A stretch of DNA of 64,000 nucleotides from Microbacterium sp. TPD7012 (GCF_003075395.1 NZ_QDFV01000003.1:248685-312684), one strand, 5' to 3'; numbered from the stretch's first letter, positions 9,271-17,715 are shown. A program made the numbers and translations. Notes: generated from the sequence alone by a model not told the origin.

Positions 9271-9996
9271 ATGTCACCCGGTCCTGCGCTTCCCGCCTGG
9301 CTCACCCGCGTCGCGGTGTTCGACCTCGAGACGACCGGCATCGACGTCGCTTCCGACCGTGTGGTCAGCGCGCACGTGGGGGTCCTCGACGCCGAGGGCC
9401 GTCAGATCGCGGCGCGCACCTGGCTCGCCGATCCCGGCATCGCGATCCCGGACGGCGCGACGGCGGTGCACGGCATCACGACCGGATACGCGCGCGAGCA
9501 CGGTCGGCCGGCGCCCGATGTGATCGCCGAGGTCACGGCCGCCCTGCGCTCCCTCCTCGGGCAGGGGGTTCCTGTCGTCGCCTACAACGCCGCCTACGAC
9601 TTCTCCCTGCTCGCCCACGAAGCCACCAGGCACGGGATCGAGCCGCTCGTCGACCCCGCCCCCGTCATCGATCCGTTCGTCATCGACAAGGCCTACGACC
9701 GGTACCGCCGCGGCAAGCGAACCCTCGAGGTCGTCGCCGAGCACTACGCGGTCCCTCTCGACGATGCACATGAGGCGTCGGCCGACGCGATCGCCGCCGG
9801 CCGCGTGGCTCAGGCGCTGGCACGCCAGTTCTCCCTCCCTCCGACGCTCACCGAGCTCCACACCCGTCAGATCGGCTGGGCTCGATCGCAGGCTGCAAGC
9901 CTCACGGAGTACTTCATCAGCGTCGGGCGTCTCGACCCGGAACAGCGCCTCGACGGCGCCTGGCCCGTGCGCACGTCGCCGCCCACGACGGACTGA
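9271..9996 (+). CDS. DEDDh-type 3'-5' exonuclease (DnaQ-like)
   Basis: A 241-residue exonuclease with the four acidic residues and catalytic His of the DEDDh family. Exo I is VFDLETTGID near residue 15, Exo II is YNAAYDFSLLAHE, and Exo III is DDAHEASADAIAAG. It probably removes 3' nucleotides from DNA or RNA. It is shorter than PolC and has no polymerase or UvrC-like domain, so it resembles the stand-alone actinobacterial epsilon-like exonucleases. I chose this start because it follows the TACGGT box by six bases. Longer in-frame extension has no such support. Confidence 0.85.
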   Translation: MSPGPALPAWLTRVAVFDLETTGIDVASDRVVSAHVGVLDAEGRQIAARTWLADPGIAIPDGATAVHGITTGYAREHGRPAPDVIAEVTAALRSLLGQGVPVVAYNAAYDFSLLAHEATRHGIEPLVDPAPVIDPFVIDKAYDRYRRGKRTLEVVAEHYAVPLDDAHEASADAIAAGRVAQALARQFSLPPTLTELHTRQIGWARSQAASLTEYFISVGRLDPEQRLDGAWPVRTSPPTTD

Positions 9997-10084
9997 CCGC
10001 CAGCCGCGACTTCTCCCGACGCCGTCGATTCGACTACTCTCCACAATGGCGCCCATGTCGTGCAGTGCGAGGAGGAAGCAGGCG

Positions 10085-11044
10085 ATGCGGTTCACGTCCA
10101 GGAACGTCGATGACGTGGAGTCCACATGGCAGCAGTTCGTGCCGTCCGCGGCGCTGCAGAAGGTGGACCCTGAGCGGTTCCGTTTCGACTGGCGATCCGC
10201 CGATCTCGGGAGCGCGACGCTCGTCCGATACGACCTCGCGGCGCAGGTCCGCTCCGCCGCCGAACCGCACGACCAGCTCCTGGTGTGTCGCGTCGACTCC
10301 CCCGACGTCCACGTCTGGTCGGAAGGCCGGACACTCGACGCCCGCCTGCCCTGGTTGACCGACGGCGCTCAGGTTCACGCGCAGTGGAGCCGTTCGGCGC
10401 GCGTCAGGGCGCTCGTGTTCGACCGCGAGGCGGCGCAGGAACGCGCCAGGCAGTTGACAGGCGACGACGGCATCGAGTTGCGCGCCCTCGGCCTCGCCCC
10501 CCGCTCGGCAGCCGCGGCAGCGCAGTGGGAGCGGATGTTCCATTACCTCGACTCCTCCCTGGGAGACGAGCCCGGCGACGACCGCATCCTCCTGTCCGAG
10601 TTCGAGCGGCACGCGCTCATGATGACGCTGTCCACGTTCCCCACGACACTGGCGGAGTCGATGCGTCGGCCCCCGCAGCGCTCCGGTGCGCCGGTGACGG
10701 TGCGGCGCGCGCTCTCCTACATCGAGGAGAACGCGCATCTGCCGATCACCGTCGATGACGTCGCGAACGCGTCCTTCATCTCGACGAGAGGCCTCCAGTA
10801 CGCGTTCCGTCGCGCCCTGGACATCACTCCGACCGACGCCCTGCGACGCGCTCGTCTCGACGGTGCTCGTCGGGATCTCGAACGGGGCGAGGGCGTGTCC
10901 GTCCGGGCGATCGCTCGACGCTGGGGCTTCAGTCATCCGTCTCGTTTCACGGCGGCGTACCGTGAGGCTTACGGCGAGACCCCCGTCGTGATCGCCGATT
11001 CCGCCCGCCGCGTGACACCAGGCGAAGATTCTGTTCGTCCGTGA
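10085..11044 (+). CDS. AraC-family transcriptional regulator
   Basis: A 319-residue regulator. The N-terminal 180 residues resemble AraC-type sensor domains (phenylacetate or AraC-binding-like-2 type), and the C-terminal 100 residues carry the double HTH (VDDVANASFISTRGLQYAFR and ALRRARLDGARRDL, then ARRWGFSHPSRFTAAYREAY). The start was chosen for the GAGGAGGA ribosome binding site eight bases upstream. In-frame ATGs at 10046 and 10055 lack one. Its target is unknown. Neighbouring genes give no clear regulon. Confidence 0.85.
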   Translation: MRFTSRNVDDVESTWQQFVPSAALQKVDPERFRFDWRSADLGSATLVRYDLAAQVRSAAEPHDQLLVCRVDSPDVHVWSEGRTLDARLPWLTDGAQVHAQWSRSARVRALVFDREAAQERARQLTGDDGIELRALGLAPRSAAAAAQWERMFHYLDSSLGDEPGDDRILLSEFERHALMMTLSTFPTTLAESMRRPPQRSGAPVTVRRALSYIEENAHLPITVDDVANASFISTRGLQYAFRRALDITPTDALRRARLDGARRDLERGEGVSVRAIARRWGFSHPSRFTAAYREAYGETPVVIADSARRVTPGEDSVRP

Positions 11045-11148
11045 CGGCGGGTTCCGGACTGCGGCGAACCGGGGCTCATCCGTTCGATTAGAGTTCAACC
11101 ATCCCCGGACCGCCGTTCGGTCGGAAACGCCGTCCCCCGAGGAGTTCC

Positions 11149-11187
11149 ATGACCCACGCGCCCGTCGTCTCCCGAGACGCCTGCTGA
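11149..11187 (+). CDS. 12-codon leader ORF in front of the DUF7882 gene
   Basis: MTHAPVVSRDAC, preceded by a strong GAGGAG ribosome binding site five bases before its ATG. Its TGA stop is two bases from the ATG of the next gene, which has no SD of its own. Termination-reinitiation coupling is therefore likely. Ribosome pausing at the final Cys-stop could make it regulatory, but that is speculation. The reading is direct. The function is inference. Confidence 0.5.
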   Translation: MTHAPVVSRDAC

Positions 11188-11189
11188 CC

Positions 11190-11507
11190 ATGGGAAGCCT
11201 GTACTACGGCGACGCCCAGGACCCGATCCAGATCGAGGACCGCGCGCTCGCCCACCTGAAGGTCGTCATCGCGACGAAGCTGCGGCGCAATGAGAGCTTC
11301 ACGCTGTCGTGGCGGCACCCCGAGGGCGACGCGCCGGGTCGATCGACGCTCTGGCTGCACCCCTCCATCCCGCTGCGCTTCGTCTTCCAGGAGCCGGAGA
11401 CGCCGGAGCTCAGCCGCAGCTGGATCGAGGATCTCGCGCACTCCGCGAACTCCAGCGGGGGCATGATGCTCGTCGACGAGCATCTCGAGAGCGCCGCGTC
11501 CGACTGA
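11190..11507 (+). CDS. DUF7882-type small protein
   Basis: A 105-residue soluble protein opening with MGSLYYGDAQDPIQIEDRAL. This is the hallmark start of a Microbacteriaceae family (DUF7882, from memory) that databases have sometimes mislabelled as DNA ligase. It has no ligase motif and no membrane segment. The middle contains a beta-rich FTLSWRHPEGD. The end is acidic (MMLVDEHLESAASD). Function is unknown. It lacks its own SD and is probably coupled to the 12-codon ORF just upstream. Confidence 0.75.
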   Translation: MGSLYYGDAQDPIQIEDRALAHLKVVIATKLRRNESFTLSWRHPEGDAPGRSTLWLHPSIPLRFVFQEPETPELSRSWIEDLAHSANSSGGMMLVDEHLESAASD

Positions 11508-11522
11508 CGACATCACGAACGG

Positions 11523-11596
11523 TAGGGCGGGCGGGACTTGAACCCGCGATCGTTGGGTTATGAGCCCACTGCCTTAACCAGCTTGGCCACCGCCCC
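11523..11596 (-). tRNA. tRNA with CAU anticodon (Met or Ile2)
   Basis: A 74-base cloverleaf on the minus strand. The acceptor stem is GGGGCGG/CCGCCCT with one G-U pair. The D arm is GCC/GGC, the anticodon loop CTCATAA gives CAU, and the T arm is GCGGG-TTCAAGT-CCCGC. CCA is not encoded. It is not the initiator type, since a normal 1-72 pair is present. Elongator Met or lysidine-modified Ile cannot be separated by eye. The anticodon stem has a G-A mismatch at its outer pair (27-43). Confidence 0.93.
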
Positions 11597-11627
11597 GTAC
11601 GCGCTCCAGCCTAGCGGCCGGTCCGGG

Positions 11628-12164
11628 TCACACCGGAGACGCGGCGGCGTGCGTCTGCAGGTGGCCCAGGTAGATCTCGGCGTTCGCGACCAACCCGGCA
11701 CGCTCCTCCTCGCTGAGCGACCGGCGCACCTTCGCGGGGACGCCGGCGACGAGGGACCCCGCCGGGATCTCCGTGCCGCCGAGCACGACGGCGCCCCCCG
11801 CGATCAGGCATCCCTCGCCGATCACAGCACCGCTGAGGATCACCGACCCCATTCCGATGAGCGAGCCGTCGCCGATGGTGCAGCCGTGCACGACCGCGTT
11901 GTGTCCGATCGACACCTTCGATCCCACGACCACGGGGTGGCCGGCATCCACGTGCATCGACACGTTGTCCTGCACATTGCTGCCCGGCCCGATGACGATC
12001 CCGGCGGAGTCACCGCGGAGCACCGCGTTGTACCAGACGCTGGCGCCGGCCGCGAGGGCGACGTCGCCGACGACGCGCGCGCCGGCCGCGACGAACGCGG
12101 AGGCGTCGATCGACGGCGTGCTGTTCGGCAGAGCGAGAACGGAGGCGTCTGAGGCGATGGTCAT
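11628..12164 (-). CDS. Gamma-class carbonic anhydrase family protein (left-handed beta helix)
   Basis: A 178-residue hexapeptide-repeat protein. Turns of the [LIV]-G-x-x-x-x type run through most of its length (VVGDVALAAGASVWYNAVL onward). Three metal-binding histidines are in place: one in VSMHVD, two in SIGHNAVVHG. These fit zinc-binding gamma-carbonic anhydrase relatives (YrdA/CaiE type) that act as trimers in the cytosol. Activity is not proved by sequence, as many relatives are inactive. The convergent tRNA lies 31 bases beyond its stop, and dps is divergent. Confidence 0.85.
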   Translation of the reverse strand: MTIASDASVLALPNSTPSIDASAFVAAGARVVGDVALAAGASVWYNAVLRGDSAGIVIGPGSNVQDNVSMHVDAGHPVVVGSKVSIGHNAVVHGCTIGDGSLIGMGSVILSGAVIGEGCLIAGGAVVLGGTEIPAGSLVAGVPAKVRRSLSEEERAGLVANAEIYLGHLQTHAAASPV

Positions 12165-12170
12165 GAGGTG

Positions 12171-12176
12171 AGACTA
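12171..12176 (-). promoter_or_regulatory. -10 box TAGTCT, carbonic anhydrase gene
   Basis: TAGTCT, six bases (CACCTC), then ATG. It lies directly beside the 12-bp inverted repeat at 12179-12208, which would sit over the -35 region. Confidence 0.55.
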
Positions 12177-12178
12177 CC

Positions 12179-12208
12179 CTCACTTCCGCGGAATCACGCG
12201 GAAGTGAG
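12179..12208. promoter_or_regulatory. 12-bp perfect inverted repeat between divergent carbonic anhydrase and dps genes
   Basis: CTCACTTCCGCG-GAATCA-CGCGGAAGTGAG, with no T-run on either side and located upstream of both genes. It therefore looks like a protein-binding site rather than a terminator. It overlaps the upstream part of the carbonic anhydrase promoter. The bound regulator is unknown. Confidence 0.55.
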
Positions 12209-12294
12209 CCGAGCCTCAGCTTGCTTGCGGAATGTCTGAGCGTGAGTAGCGTTGTCTTCAACAGATACGAGATTTCCCTCTTGAGGAGCAGAAG

Positions 12295-12780
12295 ATGAGC
12301 AAGGCACAGACCGTTTCCACCACCGCTGTCGACCCGACCGTCGCCGCCGGCGCCGCGCAGTTCCTCTCCCCCGTCGTGCTCGGCCTCCAGGCGCTGACCG
12401 TCAACGGCAAGCAGGCCCACTGGCACGTCCGTGGCGCGAACTTCGTCGGCGTCCACGAGCTGCTCGACACGATCGTCGCCCACGCGGGTGACTTCGCCGA
12501 CACCGCCGCGGAGCGCATCGTCGCCCTCGGGCTCCCGATCGACGCCCGCGTGAGCGCTGTGGCGGCGAAGGCCGGAGCGACGGGTGTCCCCGCCGGCTTC
12601 ACCCAGTCGGACGAGCTCATCCGTGCCGTCATCGCCGATATCGATGCCATCCTCGTCGATGTCCGCGCCGCCGTCGACGGCCTCGACGAGGTCGACCTGA
12701 CGAGCCAGGACGTCGCGATCGAGATCCAGCGCGGCCTCGACAAGGACCGCTGGTTCCTCGTCTCGCACATCGCGGCCTGA
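12295..12780 (+). CDS. dps: Dps-family ferritin-like DNA-protection protein
   Basis: A 161-residue Dps. It forms a dodecamer that stores iron, consumes peroxide and shields DNA. The ferroxidase ligands sit in QAHWHVRGANFVGVHELLD (residues about 40-58) and in HAGDFADTAAERI. The N-terminal tail is short and carries only one Lys, so DNA binding may be weak. An SD of TGAGGAGCAG precedes the ATG. A long hairpin terminator follows. Confidence 0.92.
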   Translation: MSKAQTVSTTAVDPTVAAGAAQFLSPVVLGLQALTVNGKQAHWHVRGANFVGVHELLDTIVAHAGDFADTAAERIVALGLPIDARVSAVAAKAGATGVPAGFTQSDELIRAVIADIDAILVDVRAAVDGLDEVDLTSQDVAIEIQRGLDKDRWFLVSHIAA

Positions 12781-12795
12781 CGCAGCAGCACTCGG

Positions 12796-12830
12796 AAGGG
12801 CGGTCCTCGGTATCACCGGGGCCCGCCCTT
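12796..12830. terminator. Bidirectional hairpin terminator between dps and the amidohydrolase gene
   Basis: AAGGGCGG pairs with CCGCCCTT, continuing through an inner CCTCGGT/ACCGGGG stem with one mismatch and a three-base loop. T and A runs flank it on both strands, as expected for two convergent genes. Confidence 0.8.
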
Positions 12831-12848
12831 TCGCGTGTGCGGAGTCCG

Positions 12849-14345
12849 CTACTGCGCGTAGGTGACGCGTCCGCCGAGAATCGTCGCGACGACCGGCATC
12901 TCACGCAGACCCGGCGCTGTCGCCGTGCGCGGGTCCTCACCGCAGAGCACGATGTCGGCGACCTCGCCCGGTCGGAGTGCGGAACGCACGCTCGCCTCGA
13001 TCGCCTGATCGACCGTCAGCGTCTCCTCGGGATGCCAGGGCGCGCGGTCGTCGTCGGTCCGGGATACGGCGGCGGATATCGCCTGCCACGGGTCGAGGTC
13101 CGCGACGGGCGCATCGGAGCCGAACCGCAGCTCCGCTCCGGCATTGCGCAACGACGCGAGCGGGTAGCTGATCGCCGTCTGCTCCGCCCAGTGCCGCGCC
13201 ACGAGGTCGCGGTCGTCGAGCGCGTGCTGCGGCTGCACGCTCGCGGCGACGCCGAGCCGCGCGAACCGGGCGAGATCGGCGTGGCGCACGAGTTGCGCGT
13301 GCTCGATGGTGCCGACAGCCCCGGCGACCGTGAAGGCGTCGAGCGCCGAGGTCGTCGCGCGGTCGCCGATCGCGTGCACCGCGGCGGCCAGACCGGCGCC
13401 GGTGGCGCGGGTCAGCAGCTCCACCAGCGCGTCCGGCGAGACCGTCAGCATCCCGAAGTCGTGCGGGTCGCCGGGATAGGCGTGCGAACACGCGGCCGTC
13501 CTGGTGCCGAGCGAGCCGTCGGTGATCACCTTGAGGGAGCCCACATGGATGAGTCCGCGTCCCGCTTCCGGGCCGTCAGGGTCCTCGTGGACCTCGCCTG
13601 TCCGCAGACCGGACGCGATCGCTCGATCGAGGTCGAACGGGTAGACCGCGAACTCGACGCGATGCGCGGCGAACCCGGCGGCGACCCGTCGTGGCCAGGC
13701 GTCGGCGTTCCAGGCCATGTCGAAGTCGACGAGGCCGGTGATGCCTCGTGCGGCGGCGCGTTCACCCGCGCTCCGCACCGCCCGGTCGCCGTGCACGGGA
13801 TCGGCGGCGTTGAGACGCCGGGAGATCTCGAACGCGTCCTCTTCGCGCAGCATCCCGTCCGGGCTCCGGAACCCCTCGCGGGCGAGCGCGGCGGAGTTCA
13901 GCCACACGCTGTGCACGTCGGCGTTGATGAGATAGGCGGGTACGGCTCCTGTCGCCGCATCCACGAGCTCGAGGGACGGTGCATCCGTCCAGAGCGCATC
14001 CCGGAAACCGCTGCCCACACGTCGTCCGTCCGGGAGCAGCCGCGCTTCGCTCATGAGCCGTGCTGCCGCCGCGGCCGAGCCAGCCTCTCCGAGCGGTGCG
14101 CGCTCCTCGGCCAGCGCCCACTGCACGGTGTGCACGTGATTGTCCCAGAGCCCCGGGATCGCCCAGGCGCCGCCCGCATCCACGACCTCGCCTCTGGCCG
14201 ACAGCGCCCCGGTCGGCGCGATGTCGGCGATCCGACCGTCCTCGAGGAAGATGTCGACCGGTTCGTCATCGATCAGGAACTCGCGGCCGGGGCCCGCGAT
14301 CCGTGCGGCTCGGACGGTACCGACGACCGTCTCCCGCTCGGTCAA
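12849..14345 (-). CDS. Amidohydrolase (amidohydrolase-3, YtcJ-like)
   Basis: A 498-residue metal-dependent hydrolase. The metal-binding HVH is seen in LWDNHVHTVQWAL near residue 66. Later ligands sit in VHAIGDRAT and in GSDAPVADLDPWQAI near the C-terminus. The substrate is unknown: members cleave amides or carbamates. The TTG start overlaps the PaiB-like stop as TTGA, which sets the start and suggests coupling. More upstream in-frame sequence is Arg-rich and is shadow of the neighbour. Confidence 0.83.
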   Translation of the reverse strand: MTERETVVGTVRAARIAGPGREFLIDDEPVDIFLEDGRIADIAPTGALSARGEVVDAGGAWAIPGLWDNHVHTVQWALAEERAPLGEAGSAAAAARLMSEARLLPDGRRVGSGFRDALWTDAPSLELVDAATGAVPAYLINADVHSVWLNSAALAREGFRSPDGMLREEDAFEISRRLNAADPVHGDRAVRSAGERAAARGITGLVDFDMAWNADAWPRRVAAGFAAHRVEFAVYPFDLDRAIASGLRTGEVHEDPDGPEAGRGLIHVGSLKVITDGSLGTRTAACSHAYPGDPHDFGMLTVSPDALVELLTRATGAGLAAAVHAIGDRATTSALDAFTVAGAVGTIEHAQLVRHADLARFARLGVAASVQPQHALDDRDLVARHWAEQTAISYPLASLRNAGAELRFGSDAPVADLDPWQAISAAVSRTDDDRAPWHPEETLTVDQAIEASVRSALRPGEVADIVLCGEDPRTATAPGLREMPVVATILGGRVTYAQ

Positions 14346-14983
14346 CGCTGTGCTCCCGTGCGCGCGTCCTGCGCGCGGCGCATCTCCGCGGCGAGTTCGC
14401 GGTTCGCGTACGGACCGTCCTCCGGCAGCGCGGAGATCACCGCCTCGATCGTCTCCGCCGGCTTGTTCTGGCTGAGCTTCCGCTTCGCGACCACCCGCGT
14501 CGGCGTCAGGCGGAAGCCCACCGTGCCCGCGGCCAGACGCTGCACGAAAGCGGGGTCGTTCGGTCGCTCCCACATCAGCCGGGGATCCGGCATCCGCTCC
14601 TCGAAGCGCTGGACCAGACGATCGAGCACCTCGAGGTTCTCCTCGTCGCTCAGGATCTCCGGCACGCCGGAGAGGTGCACGGCGGTGTAGTTCCAGGTCG
14701 GAACCGCCTGCACCTCGCCGTACCAGCCGGGCGACACGTAGCCGTGCGGCCCCTGGAAGATCACCAGAAGCTCGCGGTCCCCCATGCCATGGATCAGGTC
14801 GTCGGGGCGACCGACGTGACCCACGACCGTGAGGTCGTCCCGCGAATCGTCCAGCAGCACCACGTAGTGCGAGGCGACGAGTCCATCTTCACCTGCGCTG
14901 ACGATGTTCGCCCACGGATTGGCGTCGACCACGCGACGGATCTCGGTGACGTCGGCCAGCGTGAAGCTCGGATTCTGTCGCAT
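14342..14983 (-). CDS. PaiB-like FMN-binding protein
   Basis: A 213-residue protein of the PaiB/FMN-binding split-barrel family (PF04299 type). N-terminal ANIVSAGEDGLVASHYVVLL, central GHVGRPDDLIHGMGDRELLVIFQGPHGYVSP and VPTWNYTAVHLSG are characteristic. Family members are called negative transcriptional regulators, but there is no HTH here, and flavin-dependent or haem-related roles are as likely. It is first of a two-gene unit with the amidohydrolase. Confidence 0.85.
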   Translation of the reverse strand: MRQNPSFTLADVTEIRRVVDANPWANIVSAGEDGLVASHYVVLLDDSRDDLTVVGHVGRPDDLIHGMGDRELLVIFQGPHGYVSPGWYGEVQAVPTWNYTAVHLSGVPEILSDEENLEVLDRLVQRFEERMPDPRLMWERPNDPAFVQRLAAGTVGFRLTPTRVVAKRKLSQNKPAETIEAVISALPEDGPYANRELAAEMRRAQDARTGAQR

Positions 14984-14989
14984 GAATCC

Positions 14990-14995
14990 AGCCTA
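14990..14995 (-). promoter_or_regulatory. -10 box TAGGCT, paiB-like gene
   Basis: TAGGCT, six bases (GGATTC), then ATG. No SD is present, so a leaderless start is predicted. Confidence 0.6.
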
Positions 14996-15006
14996 GAGCG
15001 GGTCGG

Positions 15007-16005
15007 TCACGCCTGGCAGCGAGGACACCAGTACAGCTTGCGCGCGCCGATCTCCTCGAGAGCGATCTCGGTGCCGCACACGCGGCACGGCAGACCTGCA
15101 CGGTGATAGACCCAGTGACGATCGTCTCGGCTCGCCATGGCGGCCCGGTACTCGTCCGGCGACAGATCATCCATCGTCATCATCTGGCCGGTCTCGACGC
15201 CGATCGCGAGCAGCCGCACCCAGTCGTGCCACAGCGCGCGGACGATCTCCTCCGGCACGTCGCGGCCGGGAGTGTGCGGGTTGAGGCGCTGTCGGTAGAG
15301 CATCTCCGCACGATAGACGTTGCCGATGCCGCTCACGACCGACTGGTCCATCAGCAGCAGCGCGATGACGGTCTGCGTCTTGCCGACGGCGCGGACGAAC
15401 CGCTCCTCGTTCTCGACCGGATCTCCGACGAGCGGATCGGGGCCGAGCTTCGCGACGGTCGCCAGCATCTCGTCAGGGGTCTGGAGGACGCAGGCGGTCG
15501 GCCCGCGCAGGTCGGCCGCCGTGATGTCGGTCATCAGCCGCAGGCGCACCTGACCGACGATCGGAGGCGGCCACTGCATGCCGTCGTCGGCCAGACCCTT
15601 GGTCTGCTCCGACATCCGCACATGCACGCGCGTGCGCCGCGGGGCGCCGATCGAGGACAGGGAGTTCTCTCCGCCACCGTCGAGGATCGGTTCGTCCAGG
15701 ACGGTGCCGCGCTGATTGGTCTGCCCCATCCGGCCGTTGGCAGAGGCGATCGTGGGGTCGAGGAGGATCTCCCCCGCGAAGTCCCACGCGCCGTAGAGGC
15801 CCAGGTGCACGCGCAGCCAGAGGTCGCCTTCCGCCTCGAGGAACATCTGCTTGCCCACGGCCTTGACGCTCACCGCGGCCCGACCGTCGAGAACGGCCGC
15901 GCCCTCGGCGAACCGTCCCTGCGGACTCGAGGCCCGCAGGGTCTTGCCCACGAAGTTCCGGTCGAACTGTCGGGCGATGCGGTGGACGGAATGCCCCTCA
16001 GGCAT
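15007..16005 (-). CDS. Fpg/Nei-family DNA glycosylase-lyase (endonuclease VIII-like)
   Basis: A 332-residue base-excision-repair enzyme. After Met removal the catalytic Pro starts MPEGHSVHRIARQ (P2, E3), the Nei rather than Fpg (MPELPEVE) pattern. A helix-two-turn-helix lies mid-protein (QSVVSGIGNVYRAEMLYR). The C-terminal zinc finger has two CxxC pairs, CRVC and CPRC. It removes oxidised pyrimidines and nicks the abasic site. One base separates its ATG from the rpiB stop, so it is co-transcribed with rpiB. Confidence 0.9.
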   Translation of the reverse strand: MPEGHSVHRIARQFDRNFVGKTLRASSPQGRFAEGAAVLDGRAAVSVKAVGKQMFLEAEGDLWLRVHLGLYGAWDFAGEILLDPTIASANGRMGQTNQRGTVLDEPILDGGGENSLSSIGAPRRTRVHVRMSEQTKGLADDGMQWPPPIVGQVRLRLMTDITAADLRGPTACVLQTPDEMLATVAKLGPDPLVGDPVENEERFVRAVGKTQTVIALLLMDQSVVSGIGNVYRAEMLYRQRLNPHTPGRDVPEEIVRALWHDWVRLLAIGVETGQMMTMDDLSPDEYRAAMASRDDRHWVYHRAGLPCRVCGTEIALEEIGARKLYWCPRCQA

Positions 16006-16006
16006 G

Positions 16007-16492
16007 TCAGCCCCTCGGGTCCGGGAGGAGCGAGCCGTCGCGCTCGAAGTCCGCGATCTGTCCGATCCGACGCACATGGCGCTCCTCACCGGAGAACGGC
16101 GTCGCGATGAACCGGTCGATCAGCGCGGTCACCTCCTCGTAGGTGTGCTGCCGTGCGCCGATGGAGATCACGTTGGCGTCGTTGTGCTCGCGCGCCAGCT
16201 CCGCCGTCGAGAGGTTCCACACGAGAGCCGCCCGGATGCCCTGCACCTTGTTCGCGGCGATCTGCTCGCCGTTGCCGGAGCCGCCGAACACGATCCCGAG
16301 CGCCTCCACCCCCGCCGCCTGGTCGGCGACGACCGCCTGCGCCGCTCGGATGCAGAACGCGGGGTAGTCATCGACGGCGTCGTAGACGATCGGACCGTGA
16401 TCGATGACGTCATGTCCGCCGCTGCGCAGGTGGTCCTGCAGCTGCGTGGAGAAGTCGAGACCTGCGTGGTCGGTGGCGATGTGGATGCGCAT
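16007..16492 (-). CDS. rpiB: Ribose-5-phosphate isomerase B
   Basis: A 161-residue RpiB, which interconverts ribulose-5-P and ribose-5-P in the pentose phosphate pathway. MRIHIATDHAGLDF and GGSGNGEQIAANKVQGIRAA are the family signatures. The ATG was chosen because TAGGAT lies seven bases upstream. An earlier in-frame ATG (16501) would sit inside that box. It is followed at once by the nei-type gene. Confidence 0.92.
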   Translation of the reverse strand: MRIHIATDHAGLDFSTQLQDHLRSGGHDVIDHGPIVYDAVDDYPAFCIRAAQAVVADQAAGVEALGIVFGGSGNGEQIAANKVQGIRAALVWNLSTAELAREHNDANVISIGARQHTYEEVTALIDRFIATPFSGEERHVRRIGQIADFERDGSLLPDPRG

Positions 16493-16499
16493 GGCTCCC

Positions 16500-16505
16500 A
16501 TCCTA
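16500..16505 (-). promoter_or_regulatory. -10 box TAGGAT, rpiB
   Basis: TAGGAT, seven bases (GGGAGCC), then ATG at 16492. The GGGAG in the spacer could act as SD if transcription began further upstream. Confidence 0.5.
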
Positions 16506-16530
16506 GAAGCGGCGGACGCCGGACGGGATG

Positions 16531-17715
16531 TCAGGGTGCGACGCCCGCGGCGGCCGGCTTGAATCCCGCGCGGATGTTCTCGCAGCATCCGGGACGGCAG
16601 ACGTCGAAGCCGCCCGGGAGCGCGGTGACGTGCGCGCGCTCCTCGTTGGGCCGGCCCTGGAGCCGCTCCTCGATCAGATCGACGATCCCGGCCACGAACG
16701 ACGGGGAGACACCCGGCGTGGGAGTGCGCGTGAACGCGAGCCCCGCCTCTTCCGCGGCCTCGGCCGCCTCCGTGTCGAGGTCCCACAGGACCTCCATGTG
16801 ATCGCTCATGAACCCGACGGGGACGACGGCCACGGCCTTGCGCCCGCGGGCGGGCAGCTCGCCGATCACGTCGCAGACGTCGGGGTCGAGCCAGGGCTGG
16901 GATGCGGGCCCGGAACGCGACTGGTACACGAGCTCCCAGGAGACGTCCGCCGCAGCAGGCACGCTCGCGCGGACGCGATCCATGACCCACGCGGCCACCG
17001 CCAGGTGCTGCGCCGCATAGGCTCCGCCCTCACCCCAGTCGATGTCACGCGCGCCCGAGCGCTCCGCGTCGGCCGTGGGGATGCTGTGCGTCGAGAAGAG
17101 GATCTGGATGTCGGAGGCGGCGATGCCCGCGGCGAAGAAGCCCTCGACGGCCTCGCGCACCCCGGTCTCGAAGGCCTCGACGAAGCCCGGGTGGTCGTAG
17201 AAGGGGCGGATCTTGTCGATCGTGACGGTCTCGCCCAGGCCGGTGTCCTCCAGGACCCGTGCGAAGTCCTCGCGGTACTGACGGCAGCTGGAGAACGAGC
17301 TGTAGGCGCTCGTCGCGAAGGCGAGGAGCGTGTTGTGCCCCTGGGCCGAGGCCTCCGTGACGACCTCGTCGAGATACGGGGCCCAGTTCCGATTGCCCCA
17401 GTAGACGGGGAGGTCGATCCCGCGAGCAGCCAGCTCCGCCTCCAGCGCCTCCTTGAGCACACGGTTCTGGCCGTTGATCGGGCTCACACCGCCGAAGTGG
17501 CGATAGTGGTGTGCGACCTCCTCCAGGCGCTCGTCCGGGATGCCACGCCCTCTCGTGACGTTGCGGAGGAACGGGATCACGTCGTCCTGCCCCTCCGGTC
17601 CCCCGAAGCCCGCCAGCAGGATGCCGTCGTAAGCGACCGGGGTCGTCACGAAGGGGGCACCGCCGGCAGCGGCAGGCGAGGCAAAGAGGACGGTGTTCGG
17701 CTCGATCGCAGTCAC
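16531..17715 (-). CDS. cpfC: Coproporphyrin ferrochelatase with probable [2Fe-2S] site
   Basis: A 394-residue ferrochelatase. In actinobacteria this enzyme inserts iron into coproporphyrin III in the coproporphyrin-dependent haem route. The metal-binding His is H210 in FSTHSIP, and GFMSDHMEVLWDLDTEA holds the acidic partner. C144 together with C373, C377 and C378 near the C-terminus (CRPGCC) match the four-Cys pattern expected for an iron-sulfur cluster in this subgroup. It starts with GTG. It is divergent from pepN across a 124-base gap in which I see no clear regulatory element. Confidence 0.9.
   Translation of the reverse strand: MTAIEPNTVLFASPAAAGGAPFVTTPVAYDGILLAGFGGPEGQDDVIPFLRNVTRGRGIPDERLEEVAHHYRHFGGVSPINGQNRVLKEALEAELAARGIDLPVYWGNRNWAPYLDEVVTEASAQGHNTLLAFATSAYSSFSSCRQYREDFARVLEDTGLGETVTIDKIRPFYDHPGFVEAFETGVREAVEGFFAAGIAASDIQILFSTHSIPTADAERSGARDIDWGEGGAYAAQHLAVAAWVMDRVRASVPAAADVSWELVYQSRSGPASQPWLDPDVCDVIGELPARGRKAVAVVPVGFMSDHMEVLWDLDTEAAEAAEEAGLAFTRTPTPGVSPSFVAGIVDLIEERLQGRPNEERAHVTALPGGFDVCRPGCCENIRAGFKPAAAGVAP

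Noticed and set aside
12179..12208. Interpreted at first as a terminator
   Set aside because: It lies upstream of both genes, has no T-run and overlaps a promoter, so an operator is the better call.
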